Positions 7,164 through 7,444 of a stretch of 7,444 nucleotides of DNA are shown here, piece by piece. The stretch comes from Vulcanimicrobiota bacterium (lineage in GTDB: Bacteria > Vulcanimicrobiota > Vulcanimicrobiia > Vulcanimicrobiales > Vulcanimicrobiaceae). How positions within the stretch are numbered: the first letter of the stretch is position 1; the number at the start of each line of letters is the position of its first letter. The translations under genes and the position numbers were made by a program. The stretch is from NCBI GenBank assembly GCA_030038335.1, contig JASHPC010000232.1, forward strand, positions 1 to 7,444. The letters are read 5' to 3'. The notes under the pieces were generated by a model, which was not told where the DNA came from, made no database searches, and saw only the letters and a program-made list of their open reading frames with translations.

Positions 7164-7444
7164 GAGTCTCACTTGTAACCATCTGCTGCGCCGCGTTCAT
7201 CGCATTTGCGGCGACAGCGGCGCATGCTGCCACGCCAGCCGTCTCGCCGGACGCGGTCTTGGGGAATACGGGAAACTACGACGGCCAGACGGTCGCAATC
7301 ACGGGCGTCGTGAGAAACGTGCAAACGCGTACCATGCGTTTCGGGACGGTCGTTTCATACGATCTGTGTGCGGCGCAATGCGTACACGTCTTCGACCGTA
7401 GTGGCGCGACCGTCAACGAAGGAGCGACGATAACGGCAACGGGC
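7160..7444 (+). CDS. Small exported protein with OB-like pattern, C-terminus cut by window edge
   Basis: Ninety-five residues are visible and the frame is still open at the right edge. Residues 1-23 form a classical signal peptide (R2, hydrophobic stretch to about 21, AHA-A cleavage-type site). The mature part alternates short strands: GQTVAITGVVRNVQ (42-55), a strand at FGTVVSYDLC (61-70), VHVFD (75-79) and the start of GATITATG (88-95). This spacing, with the closing 'G-x-x-(I/V)-x-(A/V)-x-G' pattern, resembles an OB-fold as in small periplasmic OB or tRNA_anti-like proteins. C70 and C74 (CAAQC) could form a disulfide or bind a metal in the periplasm. The start overlaps the upstream stop by four bases; a GAGGA at 7141-7145 is rather far away, so coupling is likely. 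The fold call is tentative. Confidence 0.75.
   Translation, partial: MRVSLVTICCAAFIAFAATAAHAATPAVSPDAVLGNTGNYDGQTVAITGVVRNVQTRTMRFGTVVSYDLCAAQCVHVFDRSGATVNEGATITATG

Overview
The window (7,444 bases, GC-rich, with many TCG, ACG and GAC codons) is a densely packed bacterial chromosomal segment dominated by envelope and secreted proteins. I see no tRNA, rRNA, CRISPR array, insertion sequence, integrase or plasmid/phage marker. The families present (COG4447-type BNR-repeat lipoprotein, two-lobed aspartyl protease with a PDZ domain, DoxX, AraC, small secreted proteins) suit a diderm, soil-type bacterium of an Acidobacteria, Gemmatimonadota or Eremiobacterota style. That placement is inference from style and family mix; the sequence holds no taxonomic marker.

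Layout. (1) Positions 1-3136, minus strand: one uninterrupted reading frame for a very large BNR/VPS10-like repeat lipoprotein. Its start is in the window and its C-terminus runs off the left edge; 1,045 residues are visible. (2) A 55-bp divergent intergenic gap. (3) Positions 3192-4126, plus strand: a two-gene unit of a small exported NTF2-like protein and a DoxX-family membrane protein, joined by an ATGA stop/start overlap. (4) Positions 4108-6680, minus strand: an AraC-type regulator followed, 44 bp later, by a two-lobed retropepsin-like protease with a C-terminal PDZ domain. The protease gene ends inside the tail of doxX, a 19-bp convergent overlap. (5) A 75-bp divergent regulatory gap. 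(6) Positions 6756-7444, plus strand: a two-helix membrane protein of unknown function and a small exported protein with an OB-like pattern. They are also joined by an ATGA overlap, and the second is cut by the right edge.

How the genes may work together. Most products are predicted to act at or outside the inner membrane. The AraC regulator is placed to control the protease downstream and possibly the divergent membrane-protein pair. The NTF2-like/DoxX pair looks co-translated. The oddest point is that the protease, whose relatives are normally exported, has no recognisable signal peptide from any start available to it. I do not see a clearly new multi-gene system. The best leads are the leaderless protease behind its AraC regulator, the coupled small envelope gene pairs, and a tiny upstream reading frame whose stop overlaps the araC start.
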